Source of the DNA: an uncultured Bacilli bacterium
GTDB taxonomy: Bacteria > Bacillota_I > Bacilli_A > RF39 > UBA660
Length of the DNA: 42,868 nucleotides
Assembly: GCA_947601485.1 (NCBI GenBank)
Contig: CANQGF010000005.1
Location: 1 to 42,868 of the forward strand
Direction: 5' to 3'
The notes under the pieces were generated by a model that searched no databases, was not told the DNA's origin, and saw only the letters and a list, made by a program, of their open reading frames with translations. Each line of letters begins with the position of its first letter. Within the stretch, counting starts at the first letter, position 1. Positions 17,278-25,768 of this stretch are shown here, in pieces. Both the position numbers and the translations under genes were made by a program.

Positions 17278-18510
17278 ATGAATAATGGAACAATTATGAA
17301 AGAATACGAAGGAAAAACTATAAGATGTATTTATGAAAATAATAAATGTTACTATAGCATTATAGATATCATTGGCATATTAAATAATAGTAAAGATAAT
17401 AGAAAATATTGGAATAAATTAAAACAACGTTTAAAGGAAAACTGTAACGAGTTGGTGACGAAATGTCACCAACTCAAGTTAAAAAGTAGCGATGGCAAAT
17501 ACTACTTAACCGATGTAATTGATAGTAAAAAATTAATAGAATTAATAAATTATATTCCTAGTAAAAAGAAAGAAAAATTTATAAGATGGCTAAAGAATGA
17601 AAACGAAATAGAAAAAGTTGAAAATGTCGAAATTGTCCCATATAATGGGCAAAAAATCACTAATTTAATTTATGAAATAAGAGGAGTTCAAGTAATGTTA
17701 GATAGTGATTTAGCTATTCTTTATAACTGTAAAAATGGTACCAAAACTATCAATTTAGCAGTCAAAAGAAACATCGAAAGATTCCCCGAAAAGTTTATGT
17801 TTCAACTCACTTTGGATGAAATAAAGTGCCATTCAAGGTTTCAAATTGAAACCTTGAATCGTCTAGGACACAATATTAAATATTTGCCATATGCTTTTAC
17901 CGAAGAAGGTGTTGCAATGCTTTCTGCAGTGTTAAGAACAGATGTTGCGGCGAAAATAAGTGTGGCTATAATGGAAGCTTTTGTTTTAATGCGCAAATAT
18001 CTTTCAAAAGAATTATTAGAGCAAAGACATATTTATAATCAAGTATTTAAAAATACTGAAGATATAAAATTATTACAAGAATCATTTAATAGTTTTAAGG
18101 AAGAAAAGAAAAATAGTGAAATCTATTTTCAAGGTCAAATATATGATGCTTATTCAAAAATAGTAGATATTTTTAAAATGGCCAAAGAAGAATTAATAAT
18201 AATAGATGGTTATGCTGATAAAGTAGTACTTGATATGATAAGAGAAATTAAAGTACCAGTAAAAATAATATGTCACAAAAATAAGTTATTAAAAGATATA
18301 GATATTAAAAAATATAATGAACAGTATCATAATTTAAAGATAAAGTATAATGAAGATTATCACGATCGTTATTTTATAATTGATCAAAAAATAATTTATC
18401 ACTGTGGTACCTCTCTTAATCATATAGGAAGTAAAACATTTTCGATTAATTTACTTTTAGATACTGATGTTAAAAATTCTTTACTTAGCAAAATAAAAAT
18501 GAATAATTAA
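17278..18510 (+). CDS. BRO-N / ORF6N / PLD-like three-domain phage-type protein
   Basis: The 410-residue protein joins three parts. Residues about 10-105 resemble the BRO-N domain of phage antirepressors (YYSIIDIIGILNNSKDNRKYW, then CHQLKLKSSDGKYYLTDV). Residues about 128-240 are an ORF6N domain (YEIRGVQVMLDSDLAILYN, then YLPYAFTEEGVAMLSAVLRT). Residues about 280-400 resemble a phospholipase D-like domain with HDRYFIID (362-369) in place of the usual HKD motif and a following CGTSLNHIG. The first two domains bind DNA in phage and mobile-element proteins; the third may be a degenerate or altered nuclease fold. AAGGGGG lies 7 nt before the ATG. It is the only plus-strand gene in a 33-kb minus-strand block, has its own promoter and a shared terminator, and contains two perfect inverted repeats. 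Function is unknown; antirepressor-like or defence roles are possible. Confidence 0.8.
   Translation: MNNGTIMKEYEGKTIRCIYENNKCYYSIIDIIGILNNSKDNRKYWNKLKQRLKENCNELVTKCHQLKLKSSDGKYYLTDVIDSKKLIELINYIPSKKKEKFIRWLKNENEIEKVENVEIVPYNGQKITNLIYEIRGVQVMLDSDLAILYNCKNGTKTINLAVKRNIERFPEKFMFQLTLDEIKCHSRFQIETLNRLGHNIKYLPYAFTEEGVAMLSAVLRTDVAAKISVAIMEAFVLMRKYLSKELLEQRHIYNQVFKNTEDIKLLQESFNSFKEEKKNSEIYFQGQIYDAYSKIVDIFKMAKEELIIIDGYADKVVLDMIREIKVPVKIICHKNKLLKDIDIKKYNEQYHNLKIKYNEDYHDRYFIIDQKIIYHCGTSLNHIGSKTFSINLLLDTDVKNSLLSKIKMNN
17449..17475. repeat. Perfect 11-bp inverted repeat inside the BRO-N domain
   Basis: The arms GAGTTGGTGAC (17449-17459) and GTCACCAACTC (17465-17475) flank a 5-nt loop. In frame they encode ELVT and CHQL of the BRO-N segment. 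It has no T run and lies mid-gene, so it is not a terminator. Confidence 0.85.
17831..17859. repeat. Perfect 14-bp inverted repeat inside the ORF6N domain
   Basis: The arms ATTCAAGGTTTCAA (17831-17844) and TTGAAACCTTGAAT (17846-17859) are perfectly complementary around a single central A. In frame it encodes the segment SRFQIETLN just before the conserved YLPYAFTEEGVAML. It is the longest near-contiguous palindrome I noticed within a coding region here. Confidence 0.9.
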
Positions 18511-18526
18511 ATTAACTATTCATTTT
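18496..18526. terminator. Weak bidirectional terminator between convergent genes
   Basis: The arms AAAATGAATA (18496-18505) and TATTCATTTT (18517-18526) make a perfect 10-bp stem with an 11-nt loop. It spans the stop codons of the ORF6N gene (18508-18510) and the convergent small gene (18514-18512). The AT-rich stem makes it weak, but the position between convergent ends supports it. Confidence 0.45.
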
Positions 18527-18808
18527 GTCAAGCATATCAGATATTCCACTAGCATAATCACAAATAGAAGATTGAATAGAATTAATTAAAACTATTATTG
18601 CTTCTAAAAAATCATCTTCTGTATAATTATCTTTTTTTAAATCTAATAATTCTCTATTTAAGATAATATCATTTTTAATATCTAATTCTTTACAAAGATT
18701 ATTAGAAAATTCTGTTAATAGCATTAATTGTTCATATATAATTTGTTGCTTTTCTTTTAAAGGTTGAGATTTAAAAAAATCCATATATTCATTAAATTCT
18801 TTATTCAT
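18512..18808 (-). CDS. Unknown 98-residue helical protein
   Basis: I do not recognise this protein. It is acidic, predicted all-helical and without a signal peptide or membrane segment. It opens MNKEFNEYMDFFKSQPL and ends DYASGISDMLDKMNS. It begins 3 bp after the stop of the 156-residue protein gene and is the last of three unknown genes, so all three probably serve one function. Its end overlaps the weak terminator shared with the ORF6N gene. Confidence 0.6.
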   Translation of the reverse strand: MNKEFNEYMDFFKSQPLKEKQQIIYEQLMLLTEFSNNLCKELDIKNDIILNRELLDLKKDNYTEDDFLEAIIVLINSIQSSICDYASGISDMLDKMNS

Positions 18809-18811
18809 AAT

Positions 18812-19282
18812 TTACCTAAACATTCCATTAAGTTCATTAGCAATTTTTTGTTGTTCTTCTAAATTTTCTACTGCTGCAGCCTTTCTCCATAAAGTTTCAA
18901 ATTTCTTTTTTTGGCCAGTAATTTTTGCTACTGTTTGTTGTAACTTAGATTTTCCATAAAAACGATCTCTTGTATTATATCTAGCAGCCATTGCGGGATT
19001 TTGGGACTCTCTAAGTTCTCCAGATACTTGATATTCATATTTTGGTGTACTCATATTCTTATTAAACTCTGCAACATTTCTTTCTTCCATAGCTCTTTGA
19101 GCATAAGTTTGAATTTGATATTTAATTTTTGCAAGTTCATCTTTTATAGCGTATGCTCTAGCAGGATTAATATATTCCTCATATGAATATGAAGAAGAAT
19201 CAAATTGATCTTGAATACCAGATGCCCACTTACGTGATTCATCTTTCTTAATTGTTAATGATTCTAATTCTTTTTCTAACAT
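18812..19282 (-). CDS. Unknown coiled-coil protein, start uncertain
   Basis: This is an unrecognised cytoplasmic-looking helical protein of at least 156 residues. It has a coiled-coil N-terminus (MLEKELESLTIKKDESRKWA) and a basic C-terminal part with GKSKLQQTVAKITGQKKKFE. The ATG at 19282 has no ribosome-binding site. The open frame and its heptad pattern continue upstream (VTESLESLKQTQK). An SD-like AGAAAGG lies at 19334-19328, right after the stop of the preceding gene. No ATG, GTG or TTG sits at the right distance after that SD; the candidate codons are ATA (19324), GTT and ACG. Either a rare start codon is used or the ATG at 19282 depends on coupling. It is the middle gene of the three-gene set. 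Confidence 0.6.
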   Translation of the reverse strand: MLEKELESLTIKKDESRKWASGIQDQFDSSSYSYEEYINPARAYAIKDELAKIKYQIQTYAQRAMEERNVAEFNKNMSTPKYEYQVSGELRESQNPAMAARYNTRDRFYGKSKLQQTVAKITGQKKKFETLWRKAAAVENLEEQQKIANELNGMFR

Positions 19283-19332
19283 TTTTTGAGTTTGTTTTAA
19301 ACTTTCTAAGCTTTCCGTAACTATTTTCCTTT

Positions 19333-19872
19333 CTAAATAGATCTTCCTATATCACTAACACGATTAATATTTTCTATAGTAACTCTTATATTAGTTTGTA
19401 ATCTGTTAAATTCTTCAGGACTAAATGAAGACTTATAAATTTCCAATTCTTCACTATATTGTCTTAAAGCATTTTCTATTTGAACCATTTGTTCACTATC
19501 CCAAACTCTACCATTTTTAAGTTCAAAAACCAAATTATCAATTTTTTGAGTTAAAACATTTGGATTAAAAGTATTTCCTAGATTATTATTTTCTTCAATT
19601 AAATTATCTGTTTCTTTAGGATTAATTAAATCTTCAACAAAACCACTTAAACTTGGATTATTATTTGCAATATCATCAACTACTTCAAGTGCATCAGCCA
19701 AAGTGAAAAAATCAGCCCCACTATGCATAATATCATCATAAATAGCGTATAAATCAGCCCATTGGTCTACAAATTTAAAATATTCATCTTGAGAAAATTT
19801 AGAAACATCACCAATATTATAAAAATTTTTGGCCATTTCTTGTAATTGTCTTAATAATTCACTAACATCCAT
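19333..19872 (-). CDS. Unknown 179-residue acidic protein
   Basis: The protein is unrecognised, acidic and predicted helical, with no signal or membrane segment. Features are MDVSELLRQLQEMAKNFYNI at the start, an aromatic WADLYAIYDDIMHSGADFF segment and a C-terminal helical half. GGAG lies 8 nt before the ATG. It is the first of the three unknown genes and starts 83 bp after the prfB stop. The length and helical style are vaguely reminiscent of small type VII secretion partners, but there is no WXG motif or secretion ATPase nearby, so I make no functional call. Confidence 0.6.
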   Translation of the reverse strand: MDVSELLRQLQEMAKNFYNIGDVSKFSQDEYFKFVDQWADLYAIYDDIMHSGADFFTLADALEVVDDIANNNPSLSGFVEDLINPKETDNLIEENNNLGNTFNPNVLTQKIDNLVFELKNGRVWDSEQMVQIENALRQYSEELEIYKSSFSPEEFNRLQTNIRVTIENINRVSDIGRSI

Positions 19873-19955
19873 GATATCATCTCCACTTAAATTTTAGCAT
19901 AAAATCTATTTATTATCATTATTTAACTCATATAAAAGTAAACACAATGTAAATT

Positions 19956-21006
19956 TTATATATTTTTTAAATTATATTCTAGCATTTCTAAAATATCCCC
20001 ATCTAATAATTTATCAGGATCATTATTTTCATAATTACTGCGATTATCTTTGACAAGTTTATAAGGTTCTAAAATATAACTTCTTATTTGACTACCAAAG
20101 GCCATATCTTTAGATGTATCTTTTAAAGCACTTTTCTTTTTATCTTCTTCTTCTAAAAATTTCTCATATAATTTGTTTTTTAATATTTTAATAGCCATTT
20201 CTTTATTTTTTAATTGACTACGTTCATTTTGACAATTAACAACAATTTTAGTTGGTAGATGGGTAATTCTTACAGCTGAATTGGAAGTATTGACTGATTG
20301 ACCACCTGCTCCGCTAGAATGAAAGACATCAATTTTTAAATCAGCTTCATTTATTTCGATATTAGGTGTATTAGTGAATTCAGGTGTAACAATAACTGAT
20401 GCAAAAGAAGTATGACGTCTTTTATTACTATCAAAAGGTGATATTCTTACTAAACGATGAACTCCACTTTCATTTTTTAAATAGCCATAAGCCATATATC
20501 CTTTAATAAGAATAGATACAGCTTTAAGCCCGGCTTCATCACCCTTATTTTCATAGATGACATCATAAGTATAATTGTTTTTTTCACAAAACTTTTCGTA
20601 CATCCGAAGAATCATACTAGCCCAATCACAAGATTCAGTACCTCCTGCTCCGGGATGAATTTCTAAATAACAATTTAAACTATCATAAGGACCATTTAAA
20701 TGAACAATTTTTTCTAAATCACTAATTTCATTACTTAAACTATCTAATTCTTTAGTTAATTCTTCTTCAGTTAATTCGTTTTTTAATAATTTAATCATCT
20801 TAAGTTTATCATTTAATTCTTCATAATTATCAATCGTTTTTTTAATATTAGTATATTCTTTATTAACATTATTAGCGTTATTTATATCTTGCCAAAAATT
20901 ATCCCTATTAATAGTTTGGTTTAAAGCTTCTAACTTATCTTTTAATTTAGGGATGTCAAAGTGACCTCCCAATACTTACTAGATTTTCTTCTAATTTTTC
21001 TATCAT
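19956..21006 (-). CDS. prfB: Peptide chain release factor 2, programmed +1 frameshift
   Basis: RF2 releases nascent chains at UGA and UAA. The gene begins at ATG 21006, preceded by AAAGGATGG. It reads 16 codons (MIEKLEENLVSIGRSL) to an in-frame TGA at 20958-20956, then shifts +1 into the main frame at DIPKLKDKL. Stop recognition uses the tripeptide SPF (in RISPFDSNKRRH), and the hydrolysis motif GGQ is present in SSGAGGQSVNTS. After the shift the protein has normal length, about 350 residues. The frame read without the shift would have to start at a TTG next to the shift site and lacks a proper start. The frameshift lets low RF2 activity raise RF2 production. It follows the membrane protein gene by 12 bp. 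Confidence 0.96.
20955..20970 (-). promoter_or_regulatory. RF2 +1 frameshift signal
   Basis: On the minus strand the order is GGGAGG (SD-like), TCA, then CTTTGAC at 20961-20955. The CTT codon slips into the TTT frame when the UGA is read slowly, and the upstream SD-like element stimulates the shift. This is the classical arrangement of bacterial RF2 autoregulation. Confidence 0.95.
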
Positions 21007-21018
21007 AAATACCATCCT

Positions 21019-22614
21019 TTATTTTAATCTGATACTTGCTATTTCAGATACTTCCCCTTCACTATAAGTAATTGTTACTACATCATTTTTATTTAAGAAT
21101 GGGAATAAAGTCTTATTAACTATTATACTACCATAATATAAATGATTACCAGAATCAGTTAAATAATAATAAGTATTGCCTTCAACAACAGCAGTGGTAA
21201 TTTCTTTAATAGTTATGTCTTTAGTTAATAAATTATCTTTATTAATATTACTGTCTTTTAAATATTTAGATGCTGCAGCCTCAATACCTAATGAAGCCTC
21301 ACTAACTACTACTTTTTGATAATCAGCTACATCAATAAAGGCATACATTTTAACTAACCCAGCAGCATCCTTTAAACTTAATAAATAAGTTGGCTTATTA
21401 TTTAAATTGATTAAAAGTGGGAATGATGCAACATATTCTTTTTCTTGAACTAAACCTTCAGCCGATGCCATAGCACTAAATTCTTCTGCTCCAGGTACTA
21501 AATAATATTTAGTTTCCTTTGTTCTTAAGTTGACTAAAATAAAACCTAAATTGGATTCATCACTAGATACTGAAGTAATACCGGTATAAAGATATACATC
21601 ATCATCCATAACTAAATAATTATATCCAAGGGTAGTATTAATAACATCTTTTTGACCAAAAATAGAGTTTAAGAAGCCATTACGATATTCACCCCAATTA
21701 TCAACTTGTTCAATAATTAAATCAGCACTATAAACATGGTCTACCCAATTAGGTACTTCATTAATAGAGTATTTTTGTGATTTTCCGGTAATTGGATCTA
21801 ATATTATGATACCGTTAATTTCTTTTTTAAGGCCGACACCACTATATTTAACTGTAGGTACAATCCAATAAGGATTACCTTCATTATCTATTTCAAATGA
21901 TTCTTCATCGAAAATAGTAAATGGATAACTTATTCTAAGCTTACGATATAAGTTTTCAAAAAATAAAGCACTTGGCATATAACGCATACCATGATCTAAT
22001 GTTTTAAGAGTTGAAGTTCCATCAACTGAATTAACCATGATATATCCTTTAATACCATCATCACGATTAGTAAAATATTTAATAATACTAGCATATTCCA
22101 AAGGTGTTACTCTTACTATTTCATTATTGTAATTAATTTGAGTATATAAATCACTAACATAAAATTGGCTAACCCAAGAAGTAAATTCACCCATTTTTCT
22201 GTCCCCAAGTTTTTCACTACTATCCTTATCAATTAGAGGAATTTTATTAAAATCAACCGGAGCCACATCTGAAGTAAAGTCATTACCTTCAATTACACTA
22301 ATTCTCTTACTATAGCTTTTAGCATTAAATAAAGGTGACATAACAAAATTAATAAATATAATTAATACAAAAGCACTCCCCATAAAACCAAGTAATATCA
22401 TATTAACTTTATTTAATCTTCTGTTATGATTTAAAAAACCACCAAGCTTAAATATACCACCGAAAATTGAGGAAATAAAAATATAAATAATTATGATAGT
22501 AAATAGATATGTCCAAAATAAAGGACTACTTAAATTAAGTGGAGGTAACATAAAATAAAATAAAAGTAAAGCAAGTACTAAACACGATAAAATAGATAAA
22601 ATATTTTTCTTCAT
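21019..22614 (-). CDS. Uncharacterised multi-domain membrane protein
   Basis: The 531-residue protein opens with three or four membrane segments: about 5-24, 33-56 and 73-95. A large, probably extracytoplasmic domain follows with repeated beta-rich blocks, such as YLVMDDDVYLYTGITSV, GFILVNLRTKETKYYLVPGA and YAFIDVADYQKVVVSEA. No catalytic motif is seen. I have seen similar architecture in conserved Bacillota proteins without an established role, but cannot name the family. GGAG lies about 9 nt before the ATG. It is followed after 12 bp by prfB, so they are probably co-transcribed. Confidence 0.7.
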   Translation of the reverse strand: MKKNILSILSCLVLALLLFYFMLPPLNLSSPLFWTYLFTIIIIYIFISSIFGGIFKLGGFLNHNRRLNKVNMILLGFMGSAFVLIIFINFVMSPLFNAKSYSKRISVIEGNDFTSDVAPVDFNKIPLIDKDSSEKLGDRKMGEFTSWVSQFYVSDLYTQINYNNEIVRVTPLEYASIIKYFTNRDDGIKGYIMVNSVDGTSTLKTLDHGMRYMPSALFFENLYRKLRISYPFTIFDEESFEIDNEGNPYWIVPTVKYSGVGLKKEINGIIILDPITGKSQKYSINEVPNWVDHVYSADLIIEQVDNWGEYRNGFLNSIFGQKDVINTTLGYNYLVMDDDVYLYTGITSVSSDESNLGFILVNLRTKETKYYLVPGAEEFSAMASAEGLVQEKEYVASFPLLINLNNKPTYLLSLKDAAGLVKMYAFIDVADYQKVVVSEASLGIEAAASKYLKDSNINKDNLLTKDITIKEITTAVVEGNTYYYLTDSGNHLYYGSIIVNKTLFPFLNKNDVVTITYSEGEVSEIASIRLK

Positions 22615-22884
22615 TGAAAAATCACTCCTTTCCTATATTTTAACACATTAAATATTATCTTTAAATAACCACTTTATATTATTTATCTTCTTTTCCTTAT
22701 AGGTATTGCTGCCACTTCCTATTCATTAATTATTTCTTGAGGTTTTTAAATAGTTTCTTTAAACTGTTATTTATAAAATAATTATTTTTTTCAAGTGGTA
22801 ACATATGTTATTGTGTTTTAAATTTTTACTTTCTTATATTGAATATTGCAATAAATAATTTTTAATTTATCAAATAATAATCAA
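22615..22884. other. AT-rich 270-bp intergenic region
   Basis: I see no gene here. Next to 22614 it holds the RBS and a -10-like TAAAAT on the minus strand for the membrane protein gene. Farther left are only low-complexity A/T runs and weak hairpins. Near 22718-22690 a minus-strand ATG opens only a 9-codon frame, without an obvious RBS. No strong terminator for the NlpC/P60 gene was found. Confidence 0.5.
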
Positions 22885-24138
22885 TCATTGCCCAACTAAA
22901 ACCAATTTATCGATTTGCTTTATATAGGTTGAATCTTCCAAAACGCTTACCATAACTTTACCACTACCAGATGCATGAATAATATAATGTTTGTCATTTT
23001 TAGTACCAATATACAACATAACATGTCCATCCATATAAAGCAAACTTGGATCTTTTTTATCAATTAACTTTAATTTTTCTTCATCAGTCATACCACTTAA
23101 TGAAATATCCTTTCCAACAGATTTATTTTGACTAGAAGTATTTCTTGGGAAGATAAAACCAAATGTACGGTAAATATTAGCTATAAAGCTTGAACAATCA
23201 ACATTTTTATCGTAACCACCCCAGCTATAAGATACACCCTCATATTTATACGCTTCATTAATAACATTTACTTTCGTATAAGGTAAATAACCAATATTAA
23301 TTTGATCAGAAGGAATTACAACTTCGGTTTTGCCAACATAACCATCACTATTTTTCATAGGTAAAATGAATTTACCATTATAATAAGGTAATTTTACGCT
23401 CATATCTAATGTAACATTTCCAACAATATAACTACTAGATATAATAATACCAAAAGAATCATTATTTATAAAATAGTTATAATCATCATCATTAGCTAAT
23501 CCTATATTAGCACATTCTACCCATCCCATATAAATTGGACTAATTACAAAGTTCCATTTTTGATCACTACTAGTATGTAAAATTAAAACCCCTGTATTAA
23601 CTAATAATTCTGTTTCTTGCAAACGATCAAAAGGACTATTTTTGGCATCATAAAAATTTGTATTAGTTGGGAAACTTCTTAAATTGGCTCTTTTAACTAT
23701 AATACCTTTTTGAATATTATCTAAATCTTTAATATTATCTAAATTACGATTATTTAAAATTTGTTTTTTTTCACTACTAGTAATAACTTTTTTATTATCA
23801 TAATAAGTACCTGATGGTAAATCATACTTTAAAATATATTTTTCAATTTCTTCTTTTGATAATTTTTTAATGTTATTTAAATCATATAATTCATCGGTTT
23901 TACTTTTAATTATTTCATTATATTTCTCAATTTCTTTTAAACTTAACAAGATACTATCATCAGCATCATCTGTATAATTATTTCCATAATTCACATTAAT
24001 TTGTACTTTATCATTAGGTACATACCTAAAAGTATCAATTTTTACATAACGATTGGGATCTCGTATTATTAAATAAGTAAGAAGCAACATAATGATAATT
24101 AAAGCAACTAAAATAAAAACTAATATATTTCTATTCAT
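22885..24138 (-). CDS. Membrane-anchored NlpC/P60 cell-wall hydrolase with SH3-like region
   Basis: This NlpC/P60-family enzyme probably cleaves D-glutamyl-diamino-acid bonds in wall peptides. The ATG at 24138 is preferred because GGAG lies 5 nt upstream; an in-frame ATG at 24153 has no RBS. A membrane segment (about 4-25) anchors it outside. The middle (about 140-285) carries bacterial SH3-like stretches beginning IIVKRANLRSFPTN. The catalytic domain is about 290-417, with Cys315 in VDCSSF, His372 in GHVMLYIG and a third polar residue near His388 in HASGSG. The WGG(Y) element before the cysteine is typical. The architecture resembles YkfC/YgiM-type enzymes. It has 48 bp between itself and the next gene upstream. 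Confidence 0.88.
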   Translation of the reverse strand: MNRNILVFILVALIIIMLLLTYLIIRDPNRYVKIDTFRYVPNDKVQINVNYGNNYTDDADDSILLSLKEIEKYNEIIKSKTDELYDLNNIKKLSKEEIEKYILKYDLPSGTYYDNKKVITSSEKKQILNNRNLDNIKDLDNIQKGIIVKRANLRSFPTNTNFYDAKNSPFDRLQETELLVNTGVLILHTSSDQKWNFVISPIYMGWVECANIGLANDDDYNYFINNDSFGIIISSSYIVGNVTLDMSVKLPYYNGKFILPMKNSDGYVGKTEVVIPSDQINIGYLPYTKVNVINEAYKYEGVSYSWGGYDKNVDCSSFIANIYRTFGFIFPRNTSSQNKSVGKDISLSGMTDEEKLKLIDKKDPSLLYMDGHVMLYIGTKNDKHYIIHASGSGKVMVSVLEDSTYIKQIDKLVLVGQ

Positions 24139-24201
24139 ATTATCTCCATTCATTTTAAAATTTTGTATATATTATATTATAACACTAAATAATATTATTA
24201 T

Positions 24202-24993
24202 TTAATCTTTAAAATACTTTCTTTTTAATTTAGCTGTTTGCAATTTTAATGAATCATCAAGTTCTATAGTGCCATAGTCATGAACAGGTTCTATAAATTC
24301 ACTATTAGAAGTTTTATAAATAGGATAATCTTGGGGATCAGTTACTATTTTTAAAGAAAAATCTTTATTAATACTAAATATATAATCATTAATTACCATA
24401 ATAGAATCTAATGCTACTTGCTTTTGATAATCAATAATAATAGCAAAACAAGAATTATTATTAAGGTCTTTTTTTAAATGAGTTATATATAAATCTAAAT
24501 CACAAAAAGGTAAAGTTGGTTCTTCCAAAGACTTATCTTTTCCTTCTTTTAAATAAAGTTCATAATAAGATTTCCAAAAATGTTTGGATTCACTAAAAAT
24601 TTTAATTAAGTCATCTATTGTATGAGCTTTTTCTTCTTCTAACCCTTTATTATATCTATTTACTAGTCTAAAAATACTCGTTAATCTTCTATTTAATATT
24701 TCTTCAGGAATATTTTCTTTACATTGCAACAAAATTTCATAAAATAATGAAAAATTAAAATATTCTTGACTAATAACCTTTATTTTTGTTGTATCAAGTT
24801 CTAAATTATTTCTTTCAATTAAAGGAAGCCCATAATCATTTAAATAAATGGCCAAAGGTTTATTCTCATCAATAACTATTTTGTTTTCGTTTGCTAGTGT
24901 TTTTATAAAATTAGTTCTTTCTTCACTTTTATAACCATAAACAAATAAATGTCTATTTTGCCCTATTATTTCTTGTTTTATATAATCGTTCAT
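24202..24993 (-). CDS. Unknown protein with P-loop-like fold but no Walker A
   Basis: This 263-residue cytoplasmic protein is not recognised. HLFVYGYKSEERTNFIKTLA near residue 15-35 looks like the first strand and helix of a P-loop ATPase. However, it has GYKSEERT in place of GxxxxGK[ST]. FAIIIDY near residue 185 resembles a Walker B strand. If it is an AAA-type relative, it is probably inactive or altered. AGGAGG lies 5 nt before the ATG. It follows the 206-residue gene by 40 bp and precedes the NlpC/P60 gene on the same strand. Confidence 0.6.
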   Translation of the reverse strand: MNDYIKQEIIGQNRHLFVYGYKSEERTNFIKTLANENKIVIDENKPLAIYLNDYGLPLIERNNLELDTTKIKVISQEYFNFSLFYEILLQCKENIPEEILNRRLTSIFRLVNRYNKGLEEEKAHTIDDLIKIFSESKHFWKSYYELYLKEGKDKSLEEPTLPFCDLDLYITHLKKDLNNNSCFAIIIDYQKQVALDSIMVINDYIFSINKDFSLKIVTDPQDYPIYKTSNSEFIEPVHDYGTIELDDSLKLQTAKLKRKYFKD

Positions 24994-25033
24994 TTAAACC
25001 TCCTACTTTTTTAAATATCTAATATATTGGATA

Positions 25034-25654
25034 TTATTCTTTCAATATTTTTGTTTTCATATTGCTAATATTATTAATTACTTCTTCTATACTACATCCA
25101 TCTATTTCTAACATTTCTTGTGAATCTTTATCAAAAACAAAATAATTATCACTTGTTATTTTAGGAAGTATTAGATAATGTTGCCCATTTACTGCTATTT
25201 CTTCATATGGTATATTATCTGATTCTAAAATTATATTATCTAATATATCATAAAAGGTTGTTTCAGCATCAAATTTTAATAAAATTGGATAGTACTTTTC
25301 ATTTTCTACTTCCCGAAAAAAGCAATTTCCTCCGTGAAAAATAAGCATCACATAAGTTGCATCGTCAACTAAACTTTCAAATACAGCAAAACCAAAATCA
25401 TAGGTAACATGACTATTTAAATTATATGTATTATTCGCATAGGAAAATGCCAAATGTCCTTTTTTTATTTCATTATTTAACCATGTTTCAACATTTTGAA
25501 TATGATCTGGACAAATACCGTCAGGAAACCCATATTCATATTGTCTTAAATAATTCAATATTATATAAGGTGAAACAACTAATTTATTACTATTAGCAAT
25601 ATTCTCTTTTTTTAATGCTTGATATACTTTATCTAATGTCTTTATATTTGCCAT
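25034..25654 (-). CDS. Unknown 206-residue cytoplasmic protein
   Basis: The protein is unrecognised, acidic and without a signal peptide. The first 90 residues are helical and end in a possible DNA-binding-like layout (LDKVYQALKKENI, then VETWLNNEIKKGHLAFSY). The rest is mixed alpha/beta (YVMLIFHGGNCFFREVENE). GGAG lies 8 nt before the ATG. It is the first of a same-strand pair with the P-loop-like gene. The 108-bp gap on its upstream side separates it from the cohesin-like gene and its terminator. Confidence 0.6.
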   Translation of the reverse strand: MANIKTLDKVYQALKKENIANSNKLVVSPYIILNYLRQYEYGFPDGICPDHIQNVETWLNNEIKKGHLAFSYANNTYNLNSHVTYDFGFAVFESLVDDATYVMLIFHGGNCFFREVENEKYYPILLKFDAETTFYDILDNIILESDNIPYEEIAVNGQHYLILPKITSDNYFVFDKDSQEMLEIDGCSIEEVINNISNMKTKILKE

Positions 25655-25744
25655 ATTTAAAACTCCATCAAATTTAATTATATATTATAAAGCATTAGTC
25701 CCAATTAATCAATTTAATCAGAAACTTTTATCTTTCAAAATAAA

Positions 25745-25768
25745 AAGTAGGATGTTTATTTCCTACTT
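25745..25768 (-). terminator. Terminator of the M60-cohesin-like operon
   Basis: The arms AAGTAGGA (25745-25752) and TCCTACTT (25761-25768) form an 8-bp stem with an 8-nt loop, followed on the minus strand by TTTTTATTTT. The stop codon of the cohesin-like gene lies inside the stem. Confidence 0.8.

Noticed and set aside
19333-19872. Type VII secretion (WXG100-like) operon
   Set aside because: Small helical proteins are suggestive, but there is no WXG motif, no FtsK/SpoIIIE-type ATPase and lengths do not fit.
22615-22884. tRNA, riboswitch or small RNA in the intergenic region
   Set aside because: No cloverleaf, conserved riboswitch core or strong terminator hairpin could be found; the sequence is low-complexity A/T.
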